From assembly GCA_037974335.1 (NCBI GenBank), contig CM075760.1, positions 59,774,515 to 59,838,514 on the forward strand: a stretch of 64,000 nt of DNA, written 5' to 3'. Both the position numbers and the translations under genes were made by a program. A model generated the notes under the pieces. That model saw only the letters and a list, made by a program, of their open reading frames with translations, was not told the DNA's origin and ran no database searches. Below, in pieces: positions 22,660-32,619 of this stretch. The stretch is from Prionace glauca. Taxonomy: Eukaryota > Chordata > Chondrichthyes > Carcharhiniformes > Carcharhinidae. Within the stretch, counting starts at the first letter, position 1. Each line of letters opens with the position of its first letter.

Positions 22660-23737
22660 GCCTGTTTCGGGAGCTGGGACTTTAATCACTCTCTCCCTTG
22701 GATACGCACCATAATCACCCGATCAATGAAACCTCTGCCTGATTTGGAGTTTCATATCAAATTATTCTTATCATATCTCTTTCATATCAAAAGAGAAGGG
22801 ACAAAATACATTTAAATTCGACTGTTTTCCGTGGAAATGTCATCTGGGGAGCACGTGTTCCATGGTGCTTCCGGATTGAAATCATCATGTTATTCGGTGA
22901 ATCAATATTCGAAGGATCTTTGTCTATTTCTTGTGATAAACCCCATTCCAGTCTATGATGCATTCTGCCTTTGGCTGCAGGGCCAAGTGACGCACACTGA
23001 GTCTCCAGAATCTATCGGCGGTGAAGGCTCTGGAAGGACAGTCAGTGATTTTAAGGGACAGCCACTCCATATCCGAAAGCTTGCTGTACCTATCTATACA
23101 CAGCATTATTCCGGGTAAGTTACGGGAACTTTAATGAAGAGATGGAGGCCCAGACATTGAAATATCTCCCAAGATCTCTCAGACCGGTTCGCTATTAATT
23201 TCAATGAACAAAGACTGCGATGTAACTGTTTGATAAATAAACAAACATTTATCCCACTTTCACAGAACAGTGGACAGCGAGAGATAAATATTCTTTATTG
23301 CATTGATATTTGTAAAGCACCGCAAACTATAAGGGAAGAACATTCAATAGTAAATTTCAAAAAGGCATTGCCAGACGTTCAGAACGGAAAACAACACGTG
23401 GAATGCGGGGTGAAAAGAGCAAATGGGAAAGACCTTTCATGGAGCCACAGGGAGGGGAAATTGTTTCTGATCCATTCGCACCCTTCAGTCACTATTTCTT
23501 TCTCAGTCACTTGAGCAGTAGCAGGCAGAGGATAGTCACAGACTGCTGCAGGTTCAGCTGTCGCTGTTTCCTCTCCATCACCTGCGACTACCGCTGAGAA
23601 CTCCGCACTTCCATCAGCTTTGAGTCTGCGGTGGCCCGGCCTCAGCTTCCTTTTGCTGCTCTCACTGTAACACCATTGTGTGTTTGTAGACATTGCTGCC
23701 GCTGGCCGATTTCTGTCATTGGTTAGATCAGAAGTTC
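22660..23737. other. No supported gene
   Basis: A stretch at 22981-23112 follows 'tggctgcag' and starts QVTHTESPES like a V FR1, but lacks Cys23/Trp41/Cys104. At most it is a V relic. Confidence 0.3.
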
Positions 23738-23880
23738 AGTGTTTAAGTCTATTTATTAGTGTAGCAAGTAGGCCTATATTAACACTGCAATGAATTTACT
23801 ATGAAAATCCCCTAGTCGCCACATTCCGGCGCCTGTTCGGGTTCACTGACGGAGAGTTTAGCATGGCTGATCAGCGACTG
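23738..23880 (-). repeat. SINE 3' part, minus strand
   Basis: 'gtctatttattagtg' followed by 'cccctagtcgccacattccg' matches the 3' variant of the SINE also seen antisense at 53990-54292. Confidence 0.6.
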
Positions 23881-24744
23881 GTTCAGGAGGTGGTGCGTGG
23901 TCCTGTTGGATTATTGCAGCCTTTTTAAATGAGGTGAATCTGTGTTGAAATTATTATTGAGCATTCCAAGTATTCATAACCACAGCAGACTTTGACACAT
24001 TCAATGTTTCGTTCAGGAATTGCTGGCTCAGACTGAGTGGCCTTCGGCCCATCTCAATTAACGGCCCTGGAAGAACATAAAACAGTATTTTTTTCGCTGC
24101 ATAATCTCTACATCTGAGATCAATGGCAACGTTATCAGATGACACTCAATCGGCTCCAAGCTCCTTCGTTCTTCAAGTCAGCCAATGATCTCGCAGCTCC
24201 TTTATCTCCAATGAATCCTCCTGGCGGAGGGCGAAAGGGACAAAGTGAATTTGTTCATCTCACTGCAGCGAATTGGAATGCAATCAAACTGAACAATGAC
24301 CCCGTAAAATTGAATGATTTCCCTGTAAAATTGGGTAGAGAAGTGAAACTACATTTTCCAGTACTTCTTCTGGGGGTTCTAATTTTAAAAAGCTCCTCTA
24401 TAACGGTGAGAATTCCCTGCAGTCGCTGCGGGCTGCCATTGGATCCTGCCGGATTTGAAGAGATCAGTGTGGGAAGTAGATAAACAACACATTGTAAATG
24501 AACTAAATGGTGGGGGGAAAGCGGAATATCTGTTTGATGGATTTGAGCAGAAAGGGATTGTGTTCAGCCCACGGATTGAGTCATCATGAGGTGATTTGAT
24601 AATTAGAAATATTTATTGGCTATTTATTATATAAAAAGCAATGTTCAGAGAAGCGTAATAATTAACCAGCAGAACCACAGGCTTCCTCTGGAAATTGATG
24701 TCCGCAATTACATCTATTTGTTTCTTTAAAAAACGGGGTAAGCG

Positions 24745-24880
24745 TTCTTTCACAGCACCTTCCGAACCAAAGTCTCTAATATCTGGAAGGACAGGGCAGC
24801 AGACACATTGCGATATCATCATCTGCAAGTTCATCTCCAGGTCACACAACATCCTGACTTGGAAATATATCACCTTTCGA
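24745..24880 (+). repeat. Second LINE family, 3' fragment
   Basis: Short degraded relatives of the sequence at 37050-37400 ('cagcaccttccgaaccaaag' and 'acatcctgacttggaaat'), from the 3' coding end of a non-LTR element distinct from the CR1 copies. Confidence 0.5.
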
Positions 24881-25210
24881 TTCGCTTGCTGCGAAAATCA
24901 TGCAACTCACTTTGCGAATAATATCTTTACGATTTTGTACAGTGGACAGAAGATTACAAATGTGAGGAAGGAGAAATGCAAGAAAGTGAGAAATAAAGAT
25001 TTCAAAATGCAAAATAAAAAAGATACGAACAAATTGTAATTAGGTTCATAAATAAAGGGAAATGCATTTTCTCCCAACTGACTCGTATTTCCATTCGTCT
25101 ATTTGCAGTGCTGAATAGTTTGAAACACAACTTTCAGAAGAAGACCCTGGAAATTCCCCATTGATGATCTTGGCTTTATTGGCGATCGAGACCGTGTACA
25201 GTTCCCTTAC

Positions 25211-25230
25211 TCACCGTCAGAGGGCGCTGT
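25211..25230 (+). promoter_or_regulatory. CTCF-like motif
   Basis: TCACCGTCAGAGGGCGCTGT resembles the CTCF core. This is motif resemblance only. Confidence 0.4.
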
Positions 25231-25634
25231 CGTCACATATATCTCGCAGCTCCCAACTGGATTTGATTGAAACAACCTTGTGGAGCCATTGGCCGTGGCA
25301 GTGACACCCGCAGCCTCATTTCACTGCTCAGCCTCTGATGTGCCTTACCTGTCCTACATTATTTGAGAGGTTGCCACCGATGTTCACTATTCGGAATTGG
25401 TTACATCAGCAATGTGCTGGGCCGGGGATCTGTAGTCCTGCTTCAGCAGAAGATTCCCGAATCTGTGGAGTTACAGACTGATAGAGAATGGAGCGGAACC
25501 ACAGTTCACCGCTTCTCATCCTTAGACCATTATTAGTCAGCATCCTTAACCAGTTATAAATATCTGTTGTCCTCCTGAGTGATGTAACTCAAATCTTACT
25601 GTTGCGAACTAATAATGACTTATTTGTTATTCTT

Positions 25635-25775
25635 CATTTGGACATTGCTGGCAAGACTAGTATTTAATCTCTATCGTCAATTGAATTTGATCTGAGTGGC
25701 ATGCTACTTCATTGTGGAAGTAAGCTAAGAGTCAACGTGCTTTCTGTGGCTCTGGAGTCACATGTACATCACTGA
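25635..25775 (-). repeat. Second LINE family, antisense relic
   Basis: 'cattgctggcaagactagta' and following bases are an old antisense copy of the LINE 3' end seen in sense at 37050-37400. Confidence 0.45.
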
Positions 25776-26619
25776 CTTGATGTTACAGTTCCTGTTTATG
25801 GATAACTATCAAGGTTGTGAACGGAGCCCTGTTCATCACGCAAATCAACCTTCCATCTATTGACTCCGTCTACACTTCCCGCTGTCTTGGAAAAGTAACC
25901 AGCTTAACCAAGTGCCCAGGCACCCCGGGCAAATAGAAATGACGAAAACGCTATGAAAGTGGGTGTGGACGCTGAGGGATTAGTGTGAAAATGTGCATAC
26001 ATATGTGCATAGAGTGCCAACACATGCATTCCGCTTCAAAATGACCTTCTTCTCTGCTATAAGTACTCTATCAATGTTGAAAGGGGAGACGGTGGCAGAG
26101 TGGTAATATCATTGGGAGAGTAATTCTAAGGGGAGGAAATTTTCTCAAGGCATATTTTCAAATCCAACTGCAACAGAATGTGGGTTTTAAAATGCAGTTA
26201 CAATTTTGTTTCCGTAATTGGAGCCGTCACAAGAAATATATCAGATTCTCTCGTGCCCTGCAGGAAAGGAAACATTCCATCACTTTCCACTTTGGCCAAG
26301 GGTGACTCCAGGCCCACTCGTACTTGGCGGTTGTGTGCCTTCTGTGATGGTCTACAAAATCAATGAATTGAGAGCATTAGCGATTGCCAAGATGTGCTGA
26401 CCTTACTATTCGGGTATCGAGCAAACAAAAGAGCAAGAAACAGCAACTAAAATCTGCATTTCACAACATCTGCAATAGCAAAGGATGTCCAGGAGATGGC
26501 AGTGAAACCGTGCTCTTTGGCACGACGCGAAACAGATGCCAATCAAGTTAACATGCACATCCTTGGACATTGCAGGCTCAGAACAGCTACAATTTAAAAG
26601 GACATGCGAACGCCACCAC

Positions 26620-26800
26620 TGTCCGGATTTGGAAATATTCTTCATTCCTTCACTATCCCTCGGTCTCTATATATTCTGGAATTCCCTCTCTGAAAGCGCG
26701 GTGTGTGTACTTGCACTGCAGGGACTGCAACCGTTCCGACAGGCAATTCAGTACCATCTTATCAAGGGTAATTCGAGATTGGTAACGTCTGCTGCTATCG
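26620..26800 (+). repeat. Second LINE family, 3' fragment
   Basis: 'ctggaattccctctctgaaa' followed by 'gcagggactgcaaccgttcc' matches the same LINE 3' end as 37050-37400. Confidence 0.45.
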
Positions 26801-27113
26801 CCAGCCAAGTCCACATCCCCTGAATTCAGAGCATAAATAATCTACTCGAGAGCAAGTAGAGCAAGGTATTCCCTGTTGTGGGTCGTAGGGTGAGTCTCTG
26901 TGTTCTGGCTACCGAGGAGTTTCGACCGAAGGTGCACAGCTACGTTCACTATTTAAATTCTTGAATTTAATTTGAATGGTGGGCGTGGCCTAACTTGCCA
27001 ATGTTCGGGTCAGAAACATTTCAATTCAGCTCTGCGATCGAGTCTCCCAGAGCAGTCCAACTCTGCAGTCTCAGGTCCCCGTCATATGAACCTCAGTTCC
27101 AGGCAGCAGAGCA

Positions 27114-27596
27114 ATGAGAATCATTCTTGTTTTCACCGTGTGTGCCTACTTACCTCGTGAGTACCGATCAAACTAACCCACATTGTGTGGATTGGACATA
27201 ACGCTGCCCCAATTCCATCTCAGTTACAAACAGTGTGTGGGGTTTTAGCCCCGTTGTGCGGTTCGGCTCTGCTGGCCCATTAAACTCTCTGTGTTTAATT
27301 TGCAGGATTTTTCAGTCAGTCAGTGACACAAAGCCCGGCAGCGGTGACCAGGAAGGAGTGTCAGTCTCTCACCATCAACTGTGTTTTCAATGGTGTTTAT
27401 GATTTACAAAATGGCCATTTCTTCAGACAAACCCAGACCGGGACAGAGCGGGAGCGGATCTCCAGCGGAGGGAGATTTATCGTGTTGGTGAATAAAGCAG
27501 AAAAGACATTTTCGCTGGAAATTAGGGATATGAGAATTGAAGACACCGCCACCTATTACTGTAAAGCTCAGCACTGGTACTACACACATGGGACAC
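27114..27596 (+). CDS. NAR-type V(D) segment of NAR-TCR
   Basis: V segment of the IgNAR/NAR-TCR lineage. Leader exon 27114-27156 (MRIILVFTVCAYLP) ends CCTC|GTGAGT. Exon 2 (27306-27596) follows 'aatttgcag'. It shows SVTQSPAAVTRKECQSLTINC with Cys23, no CDR2-bearing strands (ISSGGRFIVLVNKAEKTF), FSLEIRDMRIEDTATYYC with Cys104, then KAQHWYYTHGT before the RSS. Shark IgNAR V domains share SLTINCV, the GGRY/VN stretch and FSLRI. The 3' end is some 11 codons longer than a bare V and ends in a 12-RSS, which suggests a germline-joined D. Oddities are Phe where Trp41 is expected (HFFRQ) and an extra Cys in FR1. The J at 27991 and the leaderless TCR V at 30552 lie downstream, the known NAR-TCR order. 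The product would be the membrane-distal domain of a three-domain TCR delta chain. Confidence 0.92.
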
Positions 27597-27624
27597 CACA
27601 GTGGAAGAGAGGAGAACAAATACT
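27597..27624 (+). promoter_or_regulatory. 12-RSS of NAR V(D)
   Basis: Heptamer CACAGTG (27597-27603), exactly 12 bp, nonamer ACAAATACT (27616-27624, seven of nine). Conventional V segments in this window carry 23-bp spacers. Confidence 0.88.
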
Positions 27625-27951
27625 TCAATATTTCTGAACAAACGAAACAATAATTCCCAGGACACGGACCGTAGGTTGCGAGTTCTTGTTCCTATCGTTG
27701 CAACATGTTTGAATTTCGTTGAAATTTCCTCCATTCAGTTATCTTCCTTTAACTTTTTATTCTATTTATACGAAGTGTCCATCTCCGCTCTGTTCTTGGG
27801 CCATTTTTCCAAGAATTCAGAATGTCCCAAGGAACAGTTTGTTTTAATGGGAGATATAAAACAATCATTCTTCATTATTGATCTATAAACCCTGAATAAT
27901 TGATAAACGCTGATTATTCAGTATTTTCTCCCGGTAGTTTACATTGCAAGT

Positions 27952-27990
27952 CATTCTTGTACTGGGCTAAGTGAGAGCGCTGACACTGTG
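27952..27990 (+). promoter_or_regulatory. 23-RSS 5' of NAR J
   Basis: In J orientation: nonamer CATTCTTGT (27952-27960, six of nine), 23-bp spacer, heptamer CACTGTG (27984-27990). It complements the 12-RSS of the NAR V(D). No separate D with flanking signals is seen between the two. Confidence 0.88.
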
Positions 27991-28043
27991 GGGAGAATGG
28001 AGATTTACAGATGGGTCTGGGACGGTGGTGACTGTCTCAACTA
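27991..28043 (+). CDS. NAR-TCR J segment
   Basis: Short exon between the J-type RSS and a donor ACTA|GTAAGT. It encodes GEWRFTDGSGTVVTVST. The DGxGTVxTV core is the form seen in IgNAR J segments, in place of the FGxG/WGxG of most J. It ends in phase 1 (one A). The acceptor of the supporting V at 30552 starts GT, so splicing gives AGT (Ser) and an open frame across the join. Spacing is about 390 bp from the NAR V(D) RSS and 2.5 kb before the supporting V. Confidence 0.88.
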
Positions 28044-29714
28044 GTAAGTGACTCCAAATCCGCCCGTGTTGCAGGCGATCCAGGTTAGTTTTCACAGTCA
28101 GCTCACTCTTGTAATCTGATTACTTCAATCCTCTGTGACTACCAGAGCAACGTGGGGGAAGGGGGTTCCTGTGGAAGATTTTCAACTGCTGCTTTAGATT
28201 TGGGAGCAGAGTAGGAAACTGGAGTCGGGTCCGACTGTGGGACTAGATTGAAGAGGGGTGTGACCACTAAAGGTGAGACATCGTACCGGGAAGGCAATGT
28301 CATTGACCCCAGAATGACATTTAATGATTTAGTGGTAGAATCGGATAATACTAATAACATCCTGGGCTTTCTGTCTCCCAAGTGGTTTCACATAGCGCAC
28401 ATTGCGAACACTGTGGCTTCTGTCCTAGTGTCAAATTTGATTCTCACTGTGACTGTTATGAAAGGTTATCCAGTCTGGAACCGTTGACTCTATTTTCTCA
28501 CCACAGATGCTGTCAGACCTGTTGAGGTTTGCCAACATTTTTCTGTTTTTGGTGTTGATATAAATCTTTAGCATTATTTTATAAGTTCGTTAATGTACGT
28601 GTGGGGAAAATGATTCAGATTAAAGAAACGTTGAATATGATGCCAGTGTGATAAAAGAAAGAGAAATTGGACAGAAAGTGGAGTGCGGTGCCACATGGCG
28701 TGGTTGCAATGAATGGCGAAAGGACTTTTTATGACGGTGTGAAAAATCGAGCAGGGAGAAGGACGCAGTGTTCAGTGTACAAAGGTTTCGTTGGGGATCG
28801 AGTGTGAGAGGGGAGTAGGCACGTGTGCCGTGCTGACAAGCGTACTGTGAGCCGAATGGCCAATTTCTGTTCTGTACAATCTGTAGAATATAAATTGCAG
28901 AGGGGATTCTGACTGCAAAGCATGGGGAACAATCAACCAATGGATGGAAGGAATTGAAAATCTCAGGCACCTTGAAAAGACAATTTTCATAGTGACTAAT
29001 AGTGAACAAGTCAGTCGGGGAAACTGAGCGCGCTGATCTCAACTGACATTGGAGAGTGTCTGGGGCAGGTTCTCATGTTGGCAAGAAATGGCAAACAGCA
29101 GGAAGAGAACAACTCAGATTTAGAAATCCACTGGTATTAACTGTAAATCATTCTAATAATATAAATTATAGAATTGATGGACGAAACTGTGTAAAGAGTT
29201 AAACTGTAACAAAGTTTGATCTTTGACACATATATGCAATATCAGTTTCACTTAATCAGTTTCGCCTGGCGAGTATGGCTGTGTTCGCCTGAATCTTGAT
29301 GTGACCCAGGATATAGAAAGGCAGGGTTACTCTCAGTCAATCAATTCTGAACAGCAATCGTTATGGTAAGAAGATTGAACTTTCATATAATTCCCTCAGG
29401 TTTGTAAATCCTCAAGAAGCAGACGCTAAATAGACAGCATAAAGTGAGATATCTGAGAAGGACATCATTCTGGCCAAGTGGCTATTCTTTGCGGGTGCTG
29501 CTGAACTTTACCTATTTTACTTTCCTGCTCTTCAAAACACCCGGAATTCTAATCTGATTCTGGAGATTTCTTCCATTTGCCGTTTTAAAATGACTACTGA
29601 ATACGTTTCCAATATCACATCTCCAAATGATCCAACTGAGCAAAATTCGCTGTGTGATAAAATAAAAATCATCTAAATATTTGCCCCTCGCTCTTTTGCC
29701 ATTTTTTTCAATTC
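28044..29714. other. J to supporting-V intron, first part
   Basis: 28139-28905 is homologous to 38700-39310 in the second cluster, including a dispersed-repeat tail near 28480-28545. 28905-30405 has no counterpart there, so it was gained in this copy or lost in the other. No further coding exon is supported. Confidence 0.5.
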
Positions 29715-29815
29715 ATTTTAGGGATATGGGTGTCCCTAATTGCATCTGAACTGGGTGGCTTGTGAAGCCCATTTTCGGGGGTACTTGAGAGGCAACCACA
29801 TTGTTGTGGTTCTCA
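29715..29815 (-). repeat. Second LINE family, antisense fragment
   Basis: 'gtgtccctaattgcatctga' onward is an old antisense end of the LINE seen at 37050. Confidence 0.45.
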
Positions 29816-29817
29816 TG

Positions 29818-30130
29818 GAATCATAGAAACCTACAGTGCAGAAAGAGGCCATTCGGCCCATCGAGTCTGCACCGAACACAATCCCACCCAGGGCCCTACC
29901 CCCATATCCCTACATATTGTACGCACTAATCCCTCTAACCTACACCTCCCTGGGACAATTTCTTAGGGACAATTTCTTAGCATGGCCAATCAACCTAACC
30001 TGCACATCTTTTGTCTGTGGGAGGAACCTGGAGTACCCGGAGGAAACCCACGCAGACGCGAGGAGACTGTGCAAACTCCACACAGACAGTGACCCGAGCC
30101 GGGAATTGAACCCAGGACCATGTGATCTGG
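29818..30130 (-). repeat. tRNA-type SINE, minus strand
   Basis: Starts 'tcatagaaacctacagtgca', then 'ggccattcggcccatcgagt', and reaches the head region 'gggaattgaacccaggacc'. A nearly full antisense copy. Confidence 0.75.
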
Positions 30131-30412
30131 AGTCACATGTGGACCACGCAAGATAAGAATATCAGATTTTCTTCCCTGAAGGACCTTAGTGAAATAGATG
30201 TGGTTTTGACGACAGGTGACAATGGTTTCATGGTTATCATTAGACTTTGATTCAACATTGTTTTTATAGAATTCAATTCAAGATTGAACTGAAATTCACA
30301 TTTCAGCATCCGCCGTGGCACCATTCGTACCTGCATCCCCAGGGTATCTCGTGGATTACTAAATCTCTGGATTAATTAATCCAGTGCATACCACTATGCC
30401 ACCGTCTCCCCA
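30131..30412 (-). repeat. Second SINE family, minus strand
   Basis: Antisense copy ending in the tRNA-like head 'taccactatgccaccgtctc'. It lies tail-to-head beside the SINE at 29818. Confidence 0.7.
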
Positions 30413-30551
30413 ATTACGGTTATAAATGTCGAACACACTTCACTGAAACAATTGCGACAAAATGGCCAATTATTGACGCGATGTTTCCCCCGGCAAACTA
30501 ACATGCAACGTGGGTAATGGCATCATAAAAATATTGTGCATTATTTTATAG

Positions 30552-30866
30552 GTCCTGCAGAATCCAACTCATCTGTGTCACAGACCCCGTCTCTCCAAAC
30601 CTGTGCTGCTGGCGACACCGTTACTTTAACCTGCGAATACCCGGGATTTTGTCAACACACGCTCTACTGGTACCGTCACTCTCCAGGCCAGAGCCTAAAA
30701 TACCTGTTTAAGGGATACACATCAGGCGAGGAGAACAAAGAAAACGCTGCCGGGGCGAGAATTTCTGCTTTTATCGACCCAGTCGAAAAAATCAGCCGGT
30801 TAAAGATCTCCAAGCTGCAACTGAGCGACTCCACTGTGTATTACTGTGCACTGAGTCGGCGGACAG
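30552..30866 (+). CDS. Leaderless supporting TCR V of NAR-TCR
   Basis: A V exon that starts at a splice acceptor ('attttatag', 30543-30551) and has no leader exon or signal peptide upstream, as known for the V that supports the NAR domain in shark NAR-TCR. It reads SPAESNSSVSQTPSLQTCAAGDTVTLTC (Cys23), TLYWYRHSPGQSLKYL (Trp41), LQLSDSTVYYC (Cys104), ALSRRT, then the RSS. There are two extra Cys, one in FR1 (LQTCAAG) and one in CDR1 (GFCQH). Such a pair is also known in NAR-TCR supporting V domains, where Cys may link the two domains or stabilise CDR1. The frame is open. The domain sits between the NAR domain and Cdelta after splicing. Confidence 0.93.
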
Positions 30867-30905
30867 CACAGTGATGCAGAACAAGGAGAGAGCTGTACAA
30901 AAACC
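30867..30905 (+). promoter_or_regulatory. Consensus 23-RSS of the supporting V
   Basis: Heptamer CACAGTG (30867-30873), 23-bp spacer, nonamer ACAAAAACC (30897-30905). This is a perfect match and is the first unit of the tandem array described separately. Confidence 0.97.
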
Positions 30906-31218
30906 TAGACATGGTGAGGATTTCAGAGACAGTGATACAGAACAAGGAGGGAGCTGTACAGAAACCTGAGCATGGTAAGGATTTCAGAGACAGTGATACA
31001 GATCAAGGAGAGAGCTGTGCAAAAACCCGATATGGCGAGGATTACAGACACAGTGATACATAAAAAGGAGAAGCTGTACAAAAACTTGGACATGGTCAGG
31101 TTTTCAGACAGTGATGCAGACCACGGAGAAAGCGGTACAGAAATCTGAACATGGTGAGGATTTCAGAGACAGTGATACAGAACACGGAAAGAGCTGTGCA
31201 AAAACCTGAACATGGTGA
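30867..31218 (+). repeat. Tandem array of six RSS units (about 61 bp)
   Basis: Six direct repeats with heptamers starting at 30867, 30928, 30989, 31049, 31107 and 31168 (period 58-61). Each has heptamer, spacer and nonamer in place: CACAGTG/ACAAAAACC (unit 1), GACAGTG/ACAGAAACC (2), GACAGTG/GCAAAAACC (3), CACAGTG with a 22-bp spacer and ACAAAAACT (4), GACAGTG/ACAGAAATC (5), GACAGTG/GCAAAAACC (6). The linker reads about 'tgaacatggtgaggatttca'. Units 1 and 4 look usable; the others lack the first C of the heptamer, which is critical. The array is cut by the CR1 insertion at 31224. Confidence 0.9.
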
Positions 31219-31223
31219 GGATT

Positions 31224-31742
31224 TAAGAACATAAGAACATAAGAAATAGGAGCAGGAGTAGGCCATCTAGCCCTTCGAGCCTGCCCCGCCATTCAATAAG
31301 ATCATGGCTGATCTGTCGTGGCTCAGTTCCACCTTCCCGCCCTCTCCCCATAACCCGTAATCCCCTCTCTTATCAAAAACCCATCAACCCGCTTCTTAAA
31401 AATATTTAGCGAGGCAGCCTCCACCACTTCAACGGGCAGAAAATTCCAGAGATTTACCACCCTTTGAGTGAAGAAGTTCCTCCTCAACTCTGTTCTAAAC
31501 CGCCTCCCCTTTATCTTGAGGCTGTGCCCCCTAGTCCTACTGTCTTTTTTGAGCGGAAAGAGTCTCTCCACCTCTATCCTATCCATCCCATTCATCATCT
31601 TATACGTCTCAATGAGATCTCCTCTCATTCTTCTAAACTCTAACGAGTACAAGCCTAGTTTATTCAGCCTCTCCTCATAGCTCAATCCCCTCAACTCTGG
31701 TATCAGCCTAGTAAACCTCCTCTGCACTCCCTCCAGGGCCCT
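31224..31742 (-). mobile_element. CR1-type LINE 3' fragment
   Basis: 5'-truncated copy on the minus strand with the same 'aagaacataag' tail as at 6841. It encodes the RT C-terminus (QRRFTRLIPELRGLSYEERL through FFTQRVVNLWNFLPVEVVEA) with an open frame. It is inserted at the end of the RSS array, and the sequence beyond it (31743 on) is homologous to 42510 onward in the second cluster. Confidence 0.85.
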
Positions 31743-31930
31743 GTTACTCACTGGGAACTGCCTTCAGGGTATGTGAGAATTTCAATCTCTTTAGTCTATT
31801 GGCTGGTTGTTCCTGTCCTCTCCAAACAGAATAGTTCACAACATTCTAGTCTTCCCACTTAACACCAATAGGCCACTAGGTCCAGCTGGTCGAAGCTCGT
31901 CCTCGTACGCCCCTTCTCCACTGGAATCCG
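31743..31930 (+). repeat. Flank shared with 42510-42700
   Basis: 'gtatgtgagaatttcaatct' and 'gaacagaatagttcacaaca' pair with similar text at 42545-42615. This marks the right-hand part of the duplicated NAR-TCR unit. Confidence 0.6.
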
Positions 31931-32124
31931 AAATAACCATTTACATCCTGAATTCTATTTCTACTTATTCCTGTCTCCCGCCCGTATTTTTCAAACTGTG
32001 CAATAAATTCATCACGCTGTTTCTGCAAAGATCGAGTTTCACATTCTGAAGTGTCTTCGTGTAAATATACCCGAATGTTTCTACCTCTTCTGATAGACAT
32101 TTCACATTTCATATTTAATGCCTA

Positions 32125-32440
32125 ATTCTGCCAGAGACCAGGGACCCTGGTTCGAATCCCGCCTTGGCAATTGATGAAATTTGACTTCAAATTTAAAAAC
32201 ATTATATCAGATCTAAACATACCTGAATTGCACAGCGGGTCCCCCAAGGTGGATTAGTCTACCATATATACTTAAACATTTAAAAATTTGCAGTTAGGTA
32301 TCTGCTGGTGACTGTGAAACCATTTCCGATTTTCAGAAAAATGTGATAGACAGTAATGTGATTGACTTTCAACTGCCCTTAAAAATGGCCTAGGCAGCCA
32401 TTGATTTGAAGGGTGATCAGGGATACACAATAAATGACGC
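32125..32440 (+). repeat. Second SINE family, plus strand
   Basis: Has a tRNA-like B box 'ggttcgaatcccgcc' and the following A-rich body with 'gattgactttcaactgccct', diverged. Confidence 0.6.
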
Positions 32441-32619
32441 CATGCGACGCCATGTCACACGAATGACTTAAAGGAAAAAAATCAGCTCTCTCACCGAAGG
32501 ACCAGTTTGTGCAATGGAGCTTCTTGGAACTACAACATCGTGTTCAGTATTTCTTTGCCGTTTTTCATGTGTAGAAGAAATTAGATTCATATAAGTAATT
32601 AGGTTGCATAGAAAAGTAA

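Noticed and set aside
22981-23112. Exon-like stretch starting QVTHTESPES after a splice-acceptor-like site
   Set aside because: Lacks all conserved V residues beyond the first ten positions and has no RSS.
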